From contig QHYZ01000091.1 of NCBI GenBank assembly GCA_003225295.1, positions 64,918-123,907 on the forward strand: DNA of 58,990 nucleotides, written 5' to 3'. Position 1 is the first letter of the stretch. Every line of letters starts with the position of its first letter. This stretch comes from Acidobacteriota bacterium. Its GTDB lineage: Bacteria > Acidobacteriota > Terriglobia > Acidiferrales > UBA7541. Shown here piece after piece: positions 1 to 7,434 of this stretch. A program made the translations under genes and the position numbers. The notes under the pieces were generated by a model. The model had not been told where the DNA came from. It did not search any database and saw nothing but the letters and a program-made list of their open reading frames with translations.

Positions 1-2
1 CG

Positions 3-515
3 CTCGTCTCTGCGGCCCGCGACGGCGATCGTGTCGCGTTCGGCCGCCTGTACGCCCGGTATGCCCGGATGGTCCACGGCATTCTTCTCGCTCGGGTACC
101 GCCACCTGAAGTTGATGACCTCGTCCAAGAGGTGTTCCTCTCGGCGTTGCGCCAACTCCATGCTTTGCGCGACAGCTCTCGTTTTGGAGCCTGGCTGGGG
201 ACCATTACCAGAAACCTCGCCAATGACTATTTCAGGAAAGCTATCCCAGTCAGCAAGTTAACCGAACCGGTCACCGAGAACCACGCGAAAACCGGGGCGA
301 GCGACCACGCCGCCGAGCAGGAGGCGAAGGCGATTCTGGCCGTGATTCGGGCTCTTCCGGAATCTTATCGTGAACCGCTCATGCTTCGGCTGGTGGAGGG
401 CATGACCGGCCCAGAAATCGCGGCGCGCACGGGGCTGACTCACGGTTCGGTTCGCGTCAATCTTTGTCGGGGGATGCAGTTGCTGCGCGAGAAGTTGGGA
501 GAGACAAGCGCGTGA
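3..515 (+). CDS. ECF RNA polymerase sigma factor, 5' end cut by window edge
   Basis: The reading frame is already open at the window edge, so the start codon lies outside; 170 residues are visible. The protein looks like an extracytoplasmic-function sigma-70 factor. A region 2 helix set is visible (FGRLYARYARMVHG, then VDDLVQEVFLSA, where DLVQEVF is the core-binding signature), followed by an acidic linker and a region 4 helix-turn-helix (LPESYREPLMLRLVEGMTG, then GLTHGSVRVNLCRGMQLLREKL). It would direct RNA polymerase to a small regulon. The FecR-like gene starts 28 bases downstream and probably encodes its partner regulator, so the two form a surface-signalling style pair. Family assignment is firm; the signal and regulon are unknown. 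Confidence 0.9.
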   Translation, partial: LVSAARDGDRVAFGRLYARYARMVHGILLARVPPPEVDDLVQEVFLSALRQLHALRDSSRFGAWLGTITRNLANDYFRKAIPVSKLTEPVTENHAKTGASDHAAEQEAKAILAVIRALPESYREPLMLRLVEGMTGPEIAARTGLTHGSVRVNLCRGMQLLREKLGETSA

Positions 516-543
516 TGAGCTTGATGAGCTTAAGGAAGAGTTT

Positions 544-1530
544 ATGAAAGACGATTATTTGTGGGACGGCTCAGGGGAGCCTGACCCGGAAATCCAAAAG
601 TTAGAGGCTGCGTTGGGGCGGTATCGCCACAATCAACCTGCGCCTGCGTTCGATCGGCTTAGAGAGATTCGCCCGGTAGAACAGCGCCGGGCCTTTTTCA
701 GCCTGCGGTGGTTGCCTCAACTCGGCGCCGTCGCGGTGATCGTCTTGCTTGCAGCTGCGGTATTTCTTGTTCTGCGCTCAAGACCCTCGGGAAATGCCGG
801 GCCGTCGTGGGACGTCGCTCGTCTGGAAGGCACACCTCGGGTCGGATGGCATGCTATCGGCGATAAGTCGGGACCGGGAAAACTAGGAATCGGCCAAACC
901 CTGGTGACCGATAACTTCTCGCGGGCCACCATCACGCTCGATGAAACGGGCCGCGTCGAAGTCGACCCCAGTTCGCGGCTTCGCCTGGTTACCAACGGCC
1001 CCGGCCGGAAGCGGCTCTCTCTCGAGCGCGGTACAATTCATGCCACCATCTGGGCGCCGCCCGGTGAGTTTGTCGTCGATACTCCTTCCGCCGTCGCCGT
1101 GGATCTCGGCTGCGTCTCCTTCATTCCCGCCGGCGCTATCTGTCAAACGCGTCCTGGGATCGGCCCGGGCACCCCTTACCTTGAGGACGCCAGCGCTTCG
1201 TTTCGTGACGCCTTGTCAAAATTTGATTTTTCGTCCACTACGGCCGCGGAACGCACCGCCCTACTCGGCGTCATCCTCGCGGACGCCCGCAAGGGCGACG
1301 TTCTCACCCTCTGGCATTTGCTGTCCCGCGTCAGTGACCCCGATCGCCCCGGCGTCTATGATCGCCTCGCCGCGCTTGCTCCGCCGCCTGCGGTCGTCAC
1401 TCGCCAAGGCATCCTCGGTCTCGACCGTTCCATGCTCGACGCCTGGTGGAACTCCCTCGGCTTTGGCGACATCTACTTGTGGCGCACCTACGAGCATAAC
1501 TGGTCACAGCGTCCGCCCAAGGTCAACTAA
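544..1530 (+). CDS. FecR-like membrane regulator with an apparent internal deletion
   Basis: A 328-residue protein with a cytoplasmic N-terminus (about 1-55), one membrane helix (about 58-78, LGAVAVIVLLAAAVFLVL) and an outer FecR-type domain (sensor segment with VEVDPSSRLRLV, then LERGTIHATIWAPPGEFVVDTP). The start has a GGAAGAG ribosome site. It follows the sigma factor directly, as expected for a sigma regulator. In acidobacterial FecR proteins of this kind, as I remember them, VDLGC is followed by roughly 28 residues before the SFIPAGA-like stretch; here VDLGC runs straight into VSFIPAGA, so a beta-strand block of the FecR fold seems to be missing while the frame is kept. The C-terminal helical part (AALGV-like repeats, MLDAWWNSLGFG) is intact. 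Function after such a loss is uncertain. Confidence 0.75.
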   Translation: MKDDYLWDGSGEPDPEIQKLEAALGRYRHNQPAPAFDRLREIRPVEQRRAFFSLRWLPQLGAVAVIVLLAAAVFLVLRSRPSGNAGPSWDVARLEGTPRVGWHAIGDKSGPGKLGIGQTLVTDNFSRATITLDETGRVEVDPSSRLRLVTNGPGRKRLSLERGTIHATIWAPPGEFVVDTPSAVAVDLGCVSFIPAGAICQTRPGIGPGTPYLEDASASFRDALSKFDFSSTTAAERTALLGVILADARKGDVLTLWHLLSRVSDPDRPGVYDRLAALAPPPAVVTRQGILGLDRSMLDAWWNSLGFGDIYLWRTYEHNWSQRPPKVN

Positions 1531-1693
1531 GTTGTGTCCCTGGGGGAGCGCTCTGTCCTGGTTGGCGAGACTTCGCCGAGGCACTTCAACACCTCTTGCT
1601 GTCCGCCTTCCCGCATGATTTGTTAACAGGGCCCTCCTTTTGAGCGTCTTGTCTTCCGTAGGTTAATAAACTCGGAAGGAGATTCACAAGATC

Positions 1694-2404
1694 ATGAGAA
1701 CCCCAATGATTCGTTCATCGAGATTCGTCGTCGTACTCCTGGCAACCTTGCTGAGCTTGGCAACCCTTACCAAGGCAGGCCCGCCGCTCATCTGCCATAG
1801 CGTCGAAATTGGAGCGGCAAAGTCTTTGCCGTGGATCAGTCACGATTGGAACCTCAGTGGTGGTGAAACGTACGACACCAAGAACCTCGTCCGAGACACG
1901 CTGGAAATTCTTGCCCCAGACACGCCCGTCCTCGTTCGAATGGAGACGCTTCGCCGTGCCACACTCTATGCACGCAAAGACTCACGGGCGGCGAAAGAAC
2001 TGCTCGCCAGGCTCCACGCTCGCGCGACCTCCGCTGAATCCTCCGGTCGTCCGGATGCCCTCGCCTGGTTCGATGTTGGCTATCTCGCAGAAGCCTACAA
2101 ACAGTGGATCGGGCAAAGCTGGATGAAGGTTGCAAAAGACGAGCAGAATCCCGCGGCGGGAGTCGACGGGTACGCCCTGGTGAAAAAGGCGATCGGCCTG
2201 CGTGGCTCCGACCCACAGATGGAATTTGCCGCTGCGTTGATCACTCTCTCTGGCCCAGCGGAGGAACACCGCCAGCACGCCCTGAACGCCATCGCGGGCG
2301 CAAGAATCGATCCGCTTCTGGCCCAAAACCTGGCAATGCGTTTCGCTGGACCACAGAGCCAGACCATATCCGAAATGCTGGCCAAAAACTCAGCGCCAAA
2401 CTAA
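1694..2404 (+). CDS. Secreted protein of unknown function, third gene of the sigma/FecR module
   Basis: A 236-residue protein with a clear signal peptide (about 1-28, ending TLTKAG) and a strong AAGGAG site upstream. The mature part begins with PPLICHSVEIGAAKSLPW, then alternates short helices rich in alanine and leucine that resemble tetratricopeptide-like packing (LVRMETLRRATLYARKD, AKELLARLHARA), without a recognised catalytic motif. I recognise the arrangement of this gene after an ECF sigma factor and a FecR-like gene as recurrent in Acidobacteria, from memory only. It may be a periplasmic product or sensor of the same pathway. The function is unknown. Confidence 0.8.
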   Translation: MRTPMIRSSRFVVVLLATLLSLATLTKAGPPLICHSVEIGAAKSLPWISHDWNLSGGETYDTKNLVRDTLEILAPDTPVLVRMETLRRATLYARKDSRAAKELLARLHARATSAESSGRPDALAWFDVGYLAEAYKQWIGQSWMKVAKDEQNPAAGVDGYALVKKAIGLRGSDPQMEFAAALITLSGPAEEHRQHALNAIAGARIDPLLAQNLAMRFAGPQSQTISEMLAKNSAPN

Positions 2405-2437
2405 AGCAAGTCCCGGAAAACACTACGGGTGGATTGG

Positions 2438-2481
2438 GGGGCGCAGTCTGTCCGGAGCGAACGGAGGGAATGCTGCGCCCC
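2438..2481. repeat. Perfect 9-bp inverted repeat with nested 4-bp stem
   Basis: GGGGCGCAG at 2438-2446 pairs perfectly with CTGCGCCCC at 2473-2481, and inside it TCCG (2451-2454) pairs with CGGA (2462-2465). It lies 34 bases after the stop of the secreted-protein gene. There is no T-run after it on either strand, so it may stop RNA decay or act as a weak or bidirectional terminator, or be a copy of a dispersed palindrome. Confidence 0.6.
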
Positions 2482-2531
2482 TATCGGTAAGGATCAAGGC
2501 TCAGACTCCGTTTTGGTCGCAAGTGCCGCCC

Positions 2532-2560
2532 TTGACATCTGCTACCGACTCAGGCATAAA
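2532..2560 (+). promoter_or_regulatory. Sigma-70 type promoter for the riboswitch/thrC-like operon
   Basis: A perfect -35 TTGACA (2532-2537) is followed after 17 bases by CATAAA (2555-2560); a TAAATA reading at 2557 is also possible. Transcription would start near 2567-2570, about 15 bases before the riboswitch helix. The order promoter, aptamer, terminator, gene is what a regulated leader needs. Confidence 0.65.
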
Positions 2561-2584
2561 TAACACAGCTGCGGTTGCGGCGAC

Positions 2585-2633
<49 letters not shown>

Positions 2634-2662
2634 TTTTCGAGTTTCCCAGAAGATTTTCTGAG

Positions 2663-2694
2663 ACCCTCCGAGCACTTTGGCACGGAGGGTTTTT
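2663..2694 (+). terminator. Intrinsic terminator in the SAM-II/thrC leader
   Basis: ACCCTCCG (2663-2670) and CGGAGGGT (2683-2690) form a perfect 8-bp stem with a 12-base loop, followed by TTTT. It sits between the riboswitch and the coding start at 2830. A smaller stem CAGAA/TTCTG (2648-2660) lies just before it and could take part in switching. The likely role is SAM-dependent premature termination. Confidence 0.75.
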
Positions 2695-2829
2695 CGTTTC
2701 TCGCCTCCCTGCTGCCCTAAATCTCAACTGATCAATCGCCGTGAGCTGGTGATTTGGCTGTTCCGTGCTGGCCGCCGCTGGCGACCTTCTCGGAACACTG
2801 AAAACCGAAAACACCGAGGAATTCGCTAT

Positions 2830-4095
2830 ATGTGCTCCAATGCGCTTTACGAACTCCGATGTCGCGAATGCGGCAAGACCTGGGGTAACGTCCCCCGCTC
2901 GTTCTGTGAAGACTGCTTCTCACCGCTCGAAGTCGCCTACGATTACGCTTCCCTCAAGAAAATTGTCAGCCGCGAGAAACTCGTCGGCCGCGCCTTCAAC
3001 ATGTGGCGCTATTCGGAGTTGCTTCCTCTCCCGGAAGATTTCGGTGTTCCAAACGCCGTGGGCGGCACGCCGCTGGTGGCCTCACATAAGCTGGCCTGCA
3101 AGTGGGGCTTGCAGAATCTCTATTTCAAGAACGACGCCGTGTGCTTCCCTTCGCTCTCCTTCAAGGACCGCGTCGTCGCCACGGCGCTCGCCGCCGCGCG
3201 CCGCTTTAATTTCACCACCGTGGGTTGCTCCTCCACCGGCAATCTTGCCAACGCCGTCGCCGCGCAAGCCGCGCAACAAGGCTTCGACGCCTGCGTGTTC
3301 ATACCCGCCGATCTTGAGCCTGCAAAAGTGCTCAATACCGCGGTTTACGGCGCGCGCATCGTGCGCATCAACGGCAACTACGATCGTGTGAACCGCCTCT
3401 GCGCGCAAGTCGCGGACCGCTTCCAGTGGGGCCTCGTCAACGTCAACCTGCGACCGTATTACTCCGAAGGGTCGAAAACGCACGGCTACGAAATCGCCGA
3501 GCAGCTCGGCTGGGCACTCCCCGACAATATCGTCGTTCCCATGGCGGGCGGCTCGCTCATCACCAAGATTGCCAAAGCATTCCGCGAACTGGTCACCCTA
3601 GGCTGGGTCGAGCCGAAATCTGTGAAATTCTTCGGCGCGCAAGCAACCGGCTGCTCGCCCATCTCCGATGCGGTGAAGCGCAACCTTGCTCGCTTCGAGC
3701 CGCAGAAACCCAGTACCATCGCGCGCTCGCTGGCCATCGGTAATCCTGCCGACGGCCCTTTTGCGGTGAACCAGATCCGGGACTCCGGCGGCTGGGCCGA
3801 AGACGTCTCCGATCCCGAGATCGTAGCCGCCATCAAGCTCCTCGCCGAAACCGAAGGCATCTTCACCGAAACCGCCGGCGGCGTGACCACCGGCGTCACG
3901 CAAAAACTGATCGCCCAGGGGCGCATCCAGCCGCATGAAACCACCGTCGTCTCGATCACTGGCAACGGCTTGAAGACCACCGACGCCATCGTCTCGGAAT
4001 TCCCGGCCACCGAAGCGATCGCCCCGCACCTTGAGGCTTTCGAGGCTTACCTCGATGCGCGGCTCGGCACAGCCGCGGCCAGTGCCAAAGCGTAA
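2830..4095 (+). CDS. thrC: Threonine synthase-type PLP enzyme (ThrC-like), possibly a thiocarboxylate-dependent homocysteine synthase
   Basis: A 421-residue fold-type II PLP enzyme. Residues 1-35 form a zinc-ribbon-like head (C11, C14, C26, C29); the PLP lysine is K112 in SLSFKDR, and CSSTGNLANAVAAQA and GNPADG are typical of the threonine synthase family. Threonine synthase turns O-phosphohomoserine into threonine. The start at 2830 is chosen for its GAGGA site and because the frame upstream reads through the leader. Two context facts are odd for a threonine gene: a SAM-II-like riboswitch with terminator in front, and a ThiS/MoaD-type sulfur carrier 88 bases behind. CysM, a related fold-type II enzyme, uses the thiocarboxylated carrier CysO to make cysteine from O-phosphoserine. 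By analogy this enzyme could replace the phosphate of O-phosphohomoserine with sulfur. That is inference; ordinary threonine synthesis remains possible. Confidence 0.85.
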   Translation: MCSNALYELRCRECGKTWGNVPRSFCEDCFSPLEVAYDYASLKKIVSREKLVGRAFNMWRYSELLPLPEDFGVPNAVGGTPLVASHKLACKWGLQNLYFKNDAVCFPSLSFKDRVVATALAAARRFNFTTVGCSSTGNLANAVAAQAAQQGFDACVFIPADLEPAKVLNTAVYGARIVRINGNYDRVNRLCAQVADRFQWGLVNVNLRPYYSEGSKTHGYEIAEQLGWALPDNIVVPMAGGSLITKIAKAFRELVTLGWVEPKSVKFFGAQATGCSPISDAVKRNLARFEPQKPSTIARSLAIGNPADGPFAVNQIRDSGGWAEDVSDPEIVAAIKLLAETEGIFTETAGGVTTGVTQKLIAQGRIQPHETTVVSITGNGLKTTDAIVSEFPATEAIAPHLEAFEAYLDARLGTAAASAKA

Positions 4096-4183
4096 GTGGC
4101 GAAAGAACATCACGCAGTTTTGTTCTTCAGTTTTTTTGTTTGCTGAGAACTGAGACCAGATTCCATGCCAAGGAGATTCCCGG

Positions 4184-4468
4184 ATGCCCGTGACCATAGA
4201 AATCCCCACCGCCTTCCGTCGCTTCACCGACGGCGCACCGAAACTAGACTGTAGCGCGGCCACGATCGCCGAAGCCCTCGACGAGCTAACCTCCCGCTTT
4301 CCCGACCTCGGGCGCCATGTCCGCGACGATCAGGGGCAGATTCGCCAATTCCTCAATGTCTACCTCAATGAAGAAGACATCCGCTTCCTCGGCGGCGAAT
4401 CCTGCTTGCTCAAAGAAGGCGACCGCCTCCTCCTCGTTCCGTCCATCGCCGGGGGATCGGAACTCTAG
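4184..4468 (+). CDS. ThiS/MoaD-family ubiquitin-like sulfur carrier protein
   Basis: A 94-residue beta-grasp protein with AAGGAGA ahead of the ATG. It opens with a beta-strand (VTIEIPTAFRRF), has the central helix (TIAEALDELTSRFP), NVYLNEEDIRFL, and ends LLLVPSIAGGSEL. In this family a C-terminal Gly-Gly is adenylated and thiocarboxylated by an E1-like enzyme and then donates sulfur. Here the di-glycine is residues 90-91 and is followed by Ser-Glu-Leu, so a protease would have to trim it, as happens to CysO-type and HcyS-type carriers through JAMM-family peptidases. Size and NVYLNEEDIRFL are closer to CysO than to molybdopterin MoaD. It is presumably cotranscribed with the ThrC-like gene. Neither an activating enzyme nor a protease is in the window. 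Confidence 0.85.
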   Translation: MPVTIEIPTAFRRFTDGAPKLDCSAATIAEALDELTSRFPDLGRHVRDDQGQIRQFLNVYLNEEDIRFLGGESCLLKEGDRLLLVPSIAGGSEL

Positions 4469-4609
4469 CGGCGGAGTCGCGCCTGCCGTATGTAGGGTGC
4501 CGAAGCAGACGGCCTCTTTTTCGGCTGAATCCAGGTCATTTCCGAGAATTCAGGAAACATTTCGCACCTGGTCTTCGTTCCTATATTAAGCAGCACCAGG
4601 AGTGTGCCC

Positions 4610-5215
4610 ATGCATAAAGCCATCCATCTACTCGGCCTCGCCGTTTTGTGCGCCCCTCTAGCCCTGGGCCAATCTAAAAGGATCGAAGTCACCAACCTTC
4701 TTGATCACCCTTTCTTGGTCGACTTCCCTTCCGGCAGCCAGCTCAGCCTCCGTTTGCGCTCCGGGGACTTCCGCATCGTCGGCCGCGATGACAACAAGGT
4801 CTCCGTCAGAGTGGGCGCCAAGGACCCCGAAAAGGCCAGGGAAGTCAAAGTTCGCTTTGAGCGCATCGACAACTCTGCCGAGCTGAACGTTTCAGGCGGC
4901 CCCAAGAACGACATTCAAATCACCATTGAAGTCCCGCGGGCTACCGGCCTTTTTGTTCGGATGCCTGCGGGACAGCTCGAGGTCAGCGACATCCAGGGAG
5001 ATAAAGACATTCAACTTCACGCTGGCGAGTTGATCGTAGGTGTCGGCGATCCCGCCGACTATTCCCATGTGGAGGCTTCGGTCAGCACCGGGGGACTCGA
5101 GGCCGCGCCGTTCAGGGAATCCCATGGCGGTCTGTTCCGCTCCTTCCACAAGGATGGCAGCGGCAAATACAAACTCCACGCCCATGTAGGCGCTGGCGAC
5201 CTTACCCTTCGGTAA
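4610..5215 (+). CDS. Secreted putative adhesin-like (DUF4097-type) beta protein
   Basis: A 201-residue protein with a signal peptide (about 1-21, ending LALGQ). The ATG at 4610 is preferred over the GTG at 4604 because AGGAG sits 7 bases upstream of it. The mature chain consists of repeating short beta-strands (FRIVGRDDNKVSVRVGAK, VKVRFERI, ITIEVPRATGLFVRM, GQLEVSDIQGDKDIQLHAGEL, HAHVGAGDLTLR), the pattern of the beta-helical DUF4097/putative adhesin family. No catalytic residues are evident. It is about 140 bases downstream of the sulfur carrier and may be transcribed separately. Confidence 0.7.
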   Translation: MHKAIHLLGLAVLCAPLALGQSKRIEVTNLLDHPFLVDFPSGSQLSLRLRSGDFRIVGRDDNKVSVRVGAKDPEKAREVKVRFERIDNSAELNVSGGPKNDIQITIEVPRATGLFVRMPAGQLEVSDIQGDKDIQLHAGELIVGVGDPADYSHVEASVSTGGLEAAPFRESHGGLFRSFHKDGSGKYKLHAHVGAGDLTLR

Positions 5216-5282
5216 GCCGGGCCGGCTTCTAAATCGTAGAAGAATGGCGCAACATTCCGCCCTCAGCCGTGTTTCTACCAGT

Positions 5283-5390
5283 ATGAGATTGCGGCTCGTC
5301 GTTTACACTTTCGCTTCCCTGCTTCTTCTGGCGTTTCATGCGTCCGTACGGGCGGCTGCTTGCCTTTTCTCTGACTTCCGCGATCTCTAA
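5283..5390 (+). other. Orphan signal-peptide-like small ORF, probable gene remnant
   Basis: A 35-codon frame begins with ATG and reads as a basic start plus hydrophobic helix with alanine-rich end (VVYTFASLLLLAFHASVRAAA), like a secretion signal, then stops after CLFSDFRDL. No clear ribosome site precedes it. It could be the 5' end of a lost secreted-protein gene, a very small secreted peptide, or chance. Confidence 0.3.
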
Positions 5391-5905
5391 CGCCTGAAAT
5401 CAGGTTGCTAATCCCAAAGCAATTATTGCTTTCACCTCCGCCGCCCCTTCACAATCAGCACGATCGCTACAACCCAAAATCACACTCGATTTTTCCGGGA
5501 CTCGTGAACGCACCACCTTTCGTTCCTAGGCCTTAGAGGCTCGGTGGATTTGCCGGCGGCATCTTTCACCCGTGATATGAGGGTCCAAGAAATGTCCACA
5601 ATCTGAACCGGCCAAGAATCCGGGCTTACCTGTTAAGCGAAATTAACCAAAAGATGTTGCCTCCGTGACGACCCTGGGTTTAGACTTCCGGGCGCGATCC
5701 AGTCCGACCCAGCTCTTGCATCACCGCGGTTGTCTCCACAGGAACGTCAACGGCGGCTGAGCCACGCCTGCGACGCGGGTCACTGGTGCCAGAAACTTGC
5801 TCGGACCAGCTTGTTGATTCGAAAGAACTTATCAACAAGTTTCTGAGGAGATATGTGGTGCGACCGATTCCTATCTTAAAACGAACAAGCCAAATAGGAG
5901 GTCGG
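5391..5905. other. Long non-coding leader region before the sedolisin gene
   Basis: Apart from the inverted repeat at 5810-5839 and the AGGAGGT ribosome site at 5896-5902 I see no gene, tRNA or known riboswitch pattern. The 5' part is richer in A and T than neighbouring coding DNA. It presumably carries the sedolisin promoter, which I could not place with confidence. Confidence 0.5.
5810..5839. repeat. Perfect 9-bp inverted repeat in the sedolisin leader
   Basis: CTTGTTGAT (5810-5818) and ATCAACAAG (5831-5839) pair perfectly around a 12-base loop, and the stem can gain a G-T and an A-T pair outward. It lies 67 bases before the ATG, which suits a repressor site, an RNA hairpin or an attenuator (TTTCTG follows). 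Confidence 0.5.
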
Positions 5906-7177
5906 ATGAGACGTGCGGCGTGGTCAATCTCCCTTGTTGCCACCATTTCAATGCTCGGCTCCGCGCAGATCAGCGCGGCGCAGAATCAATCCAGGAAAGG
6001 GCACGTGGTGATTCCGGAATCCAGCGTGGAGCGCGTCGGAGACAGCGGTGTCATGGCCCATACGCACCTTCGCATCATGATGCCGGCAGGCGGTGTTTTC
6101 ACAGGTGCGCCACAACCCAACGAACTTCCGCCGTTCTCCGGGCTCTTCTTTGAGACCCCGGCGTCCATCGCCTGCATCTATCACCTGGCTCCTCATCCGA
6201 AGGCAGGCTGCAATCCGAACGAAACAACAGCCAACCCGACCGGTGGTTCAGGCGCGATCGCGGTGGTCGATGCATTTGACACACCAAATGCGGCGCCCGA
6301 CCTAGCAGCGTTTTCCGCTCAATTCGGGCTACCACCTGCGGTTTTCCAAGTTGTGTACGCCTCCGGCACGCAGCCCGGTTTGGATCCCAGTGGAGGATGG
6401 GAACTCGAATCGTCGCTGGACATCGAGTGGTCTCATGCCCTGGCCCCGAATGCCAGAATTTTTCTCGTTGAAGCGAACACCAATAGTTTCAGCGATCTGT
6501 TCCAAGCGGTGGCCGTAGCGTCGAATCTTGTCGCCACAAACGGTGGCGGCGAAGTCTCCATGAGTTGGGGTGGCGGGGAATTCACCCAGGAAACTCTCTT
6601 CGACGCTTCCTTCACCACTCCCGGCGTTGTCTACGTTGCGTCTTCCGGAGACAGCCCGGGCGCTGTGTGGCCCAGCGCTTCGCCAAACGTTGTCTCGGCA
6701 GGCGGAACGACCATCTCGCGCGATCCGAACTCGGGCACGTTTCTGCTGGAGAATACCTGGCAGGACGCCGGTGGCGGACCAAGCCAAGTTGAAGCCCGTC
6801 CACATTTCCAGGACCGCATCGCGGAGATTGTCGGCGATTTCCGCGGCACTCCGGACTTCTCGTTTGACGCGAATCCCAACACCGGCGTCTGGGTTCTGGA
6901 CACTAACCTGTTGGAAGGCAAACGCCATAAATGGTTCGTCCTAGGCGGCACCAGCGTTTCCGCACCTTCGCTGGCGGGCATCATTAATTCGGCAGGTAGA
7001 TTCGCCGCTTCCAGCCAGGCCGAAAATGCCTTCATCTACGGGCACATGTTCTCGGAGCGGGGCGATTTTCGCGACATCATCTTCGGCAACTGTGGCCTGA
7101 ACATCGGTAACTTTGCCCGTTTGGGATGGGACTTCTGCACCGGTGTTGGCAGCGACTTCGGACTCGGCGGCAAGTGA
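5906..7177 (+). CDS. Secreted sedolisin-type (S53) serine-carboxyl peptidase
   Basis: A 423-residue protein; the start is fixed by a perfect AGGAGGT site. A signal peptide covers about 1-26. The sedolisin catalytic set is visible: E168 and D172 (four apart, in WELESSLDIEW), D249 in the SSGD oxyanion motif, and nucleophile S350 in GGTSVSAP. The C-terminal calcium site is also suggested by DFRDIIFGN and GWDFCTGVGSDFG. Sedolisins are acid endopeptidases acting outside the cell. Most are made with a pro-kumamolisin domain of about 150-200 residues; here only about 80-90 residues separate the signal peptide from the catalytic core, so the prodomain is short or absent. Convergent with ogt. Confidence 0.88.
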   Translation: MRRAAWSISLVATISMLGSAQISAAQNQSRKGHVVIPESSVERVGDSGVMAHTHLRIMMPAGGVFTGAPQPNELPPFSGLFFETPASIACIYHLAPHPKAGCNPNETTANPTGGSGAIAVVDAFDTPNAAPDLAAFSAQFGLPPAVFQVVYASGTQPGLDPSGGWELESSLDIEWSHALAPNARIFLVEANTNSFSDLFQAVAVASNLVATNGGGEVSMSWGGGEFTQETLFDASFTTPGVVYVASSGDSPGAVWPSASPNVVSAGGTTISRDPNSGTFLLENTWQDAGGGPSQVEARPHFQDRIAEIVGDFRGTPDFSFDANPNTGVWVLDTNLLEGKRHKWFVLGGTSVSAPSLAGIINSAGRFAASSQAENAFIYGHMFSERGDFRDIIFGNCGLNIGNFARLGWDFCTGVGSDFGLGGK

Positions 7178-7219
7178 TTCTAAGTCCAACCATCTTGCCG
7201 TTCTGGATGGACCGAGGGA

Positions 7220-7240
7220 GCCCCGCTCTGTGAGCGGGGC
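7220..7240. terminator. Hairpin between convergent sedolisin and ogt
   Basis: GCCCCGCTC (7220-7228) and GAGCGGGGC (7232-7240) form a perfect 9-bp stem with a 3-base loop. It sits in the convergent gap. T-rich DNA (CTTTTCGTTTTTC) follows only about 15 bases later on the plus strand, so its terminator activity is likely but not certain. Confidence 0.55.
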
Positions 7241-7434
7241 ACTTCTCAACTCTGCTTTTCGTTTTTCTCTCGATCTTTCCAATCATTTCGGTGAAGAGCC
7301 GGTCCGCCTACGCCATCAAGACGGCTGAAGTTCTCATCGGCGCCAATGCCCTCGGGCCTTTCCTCTATCGCCTGGGTTCTCGCGGCGGGTCTCGTTCGAA
7401 CGCTCGATGACCTGTCGCGGTATCCGGCAATAAG

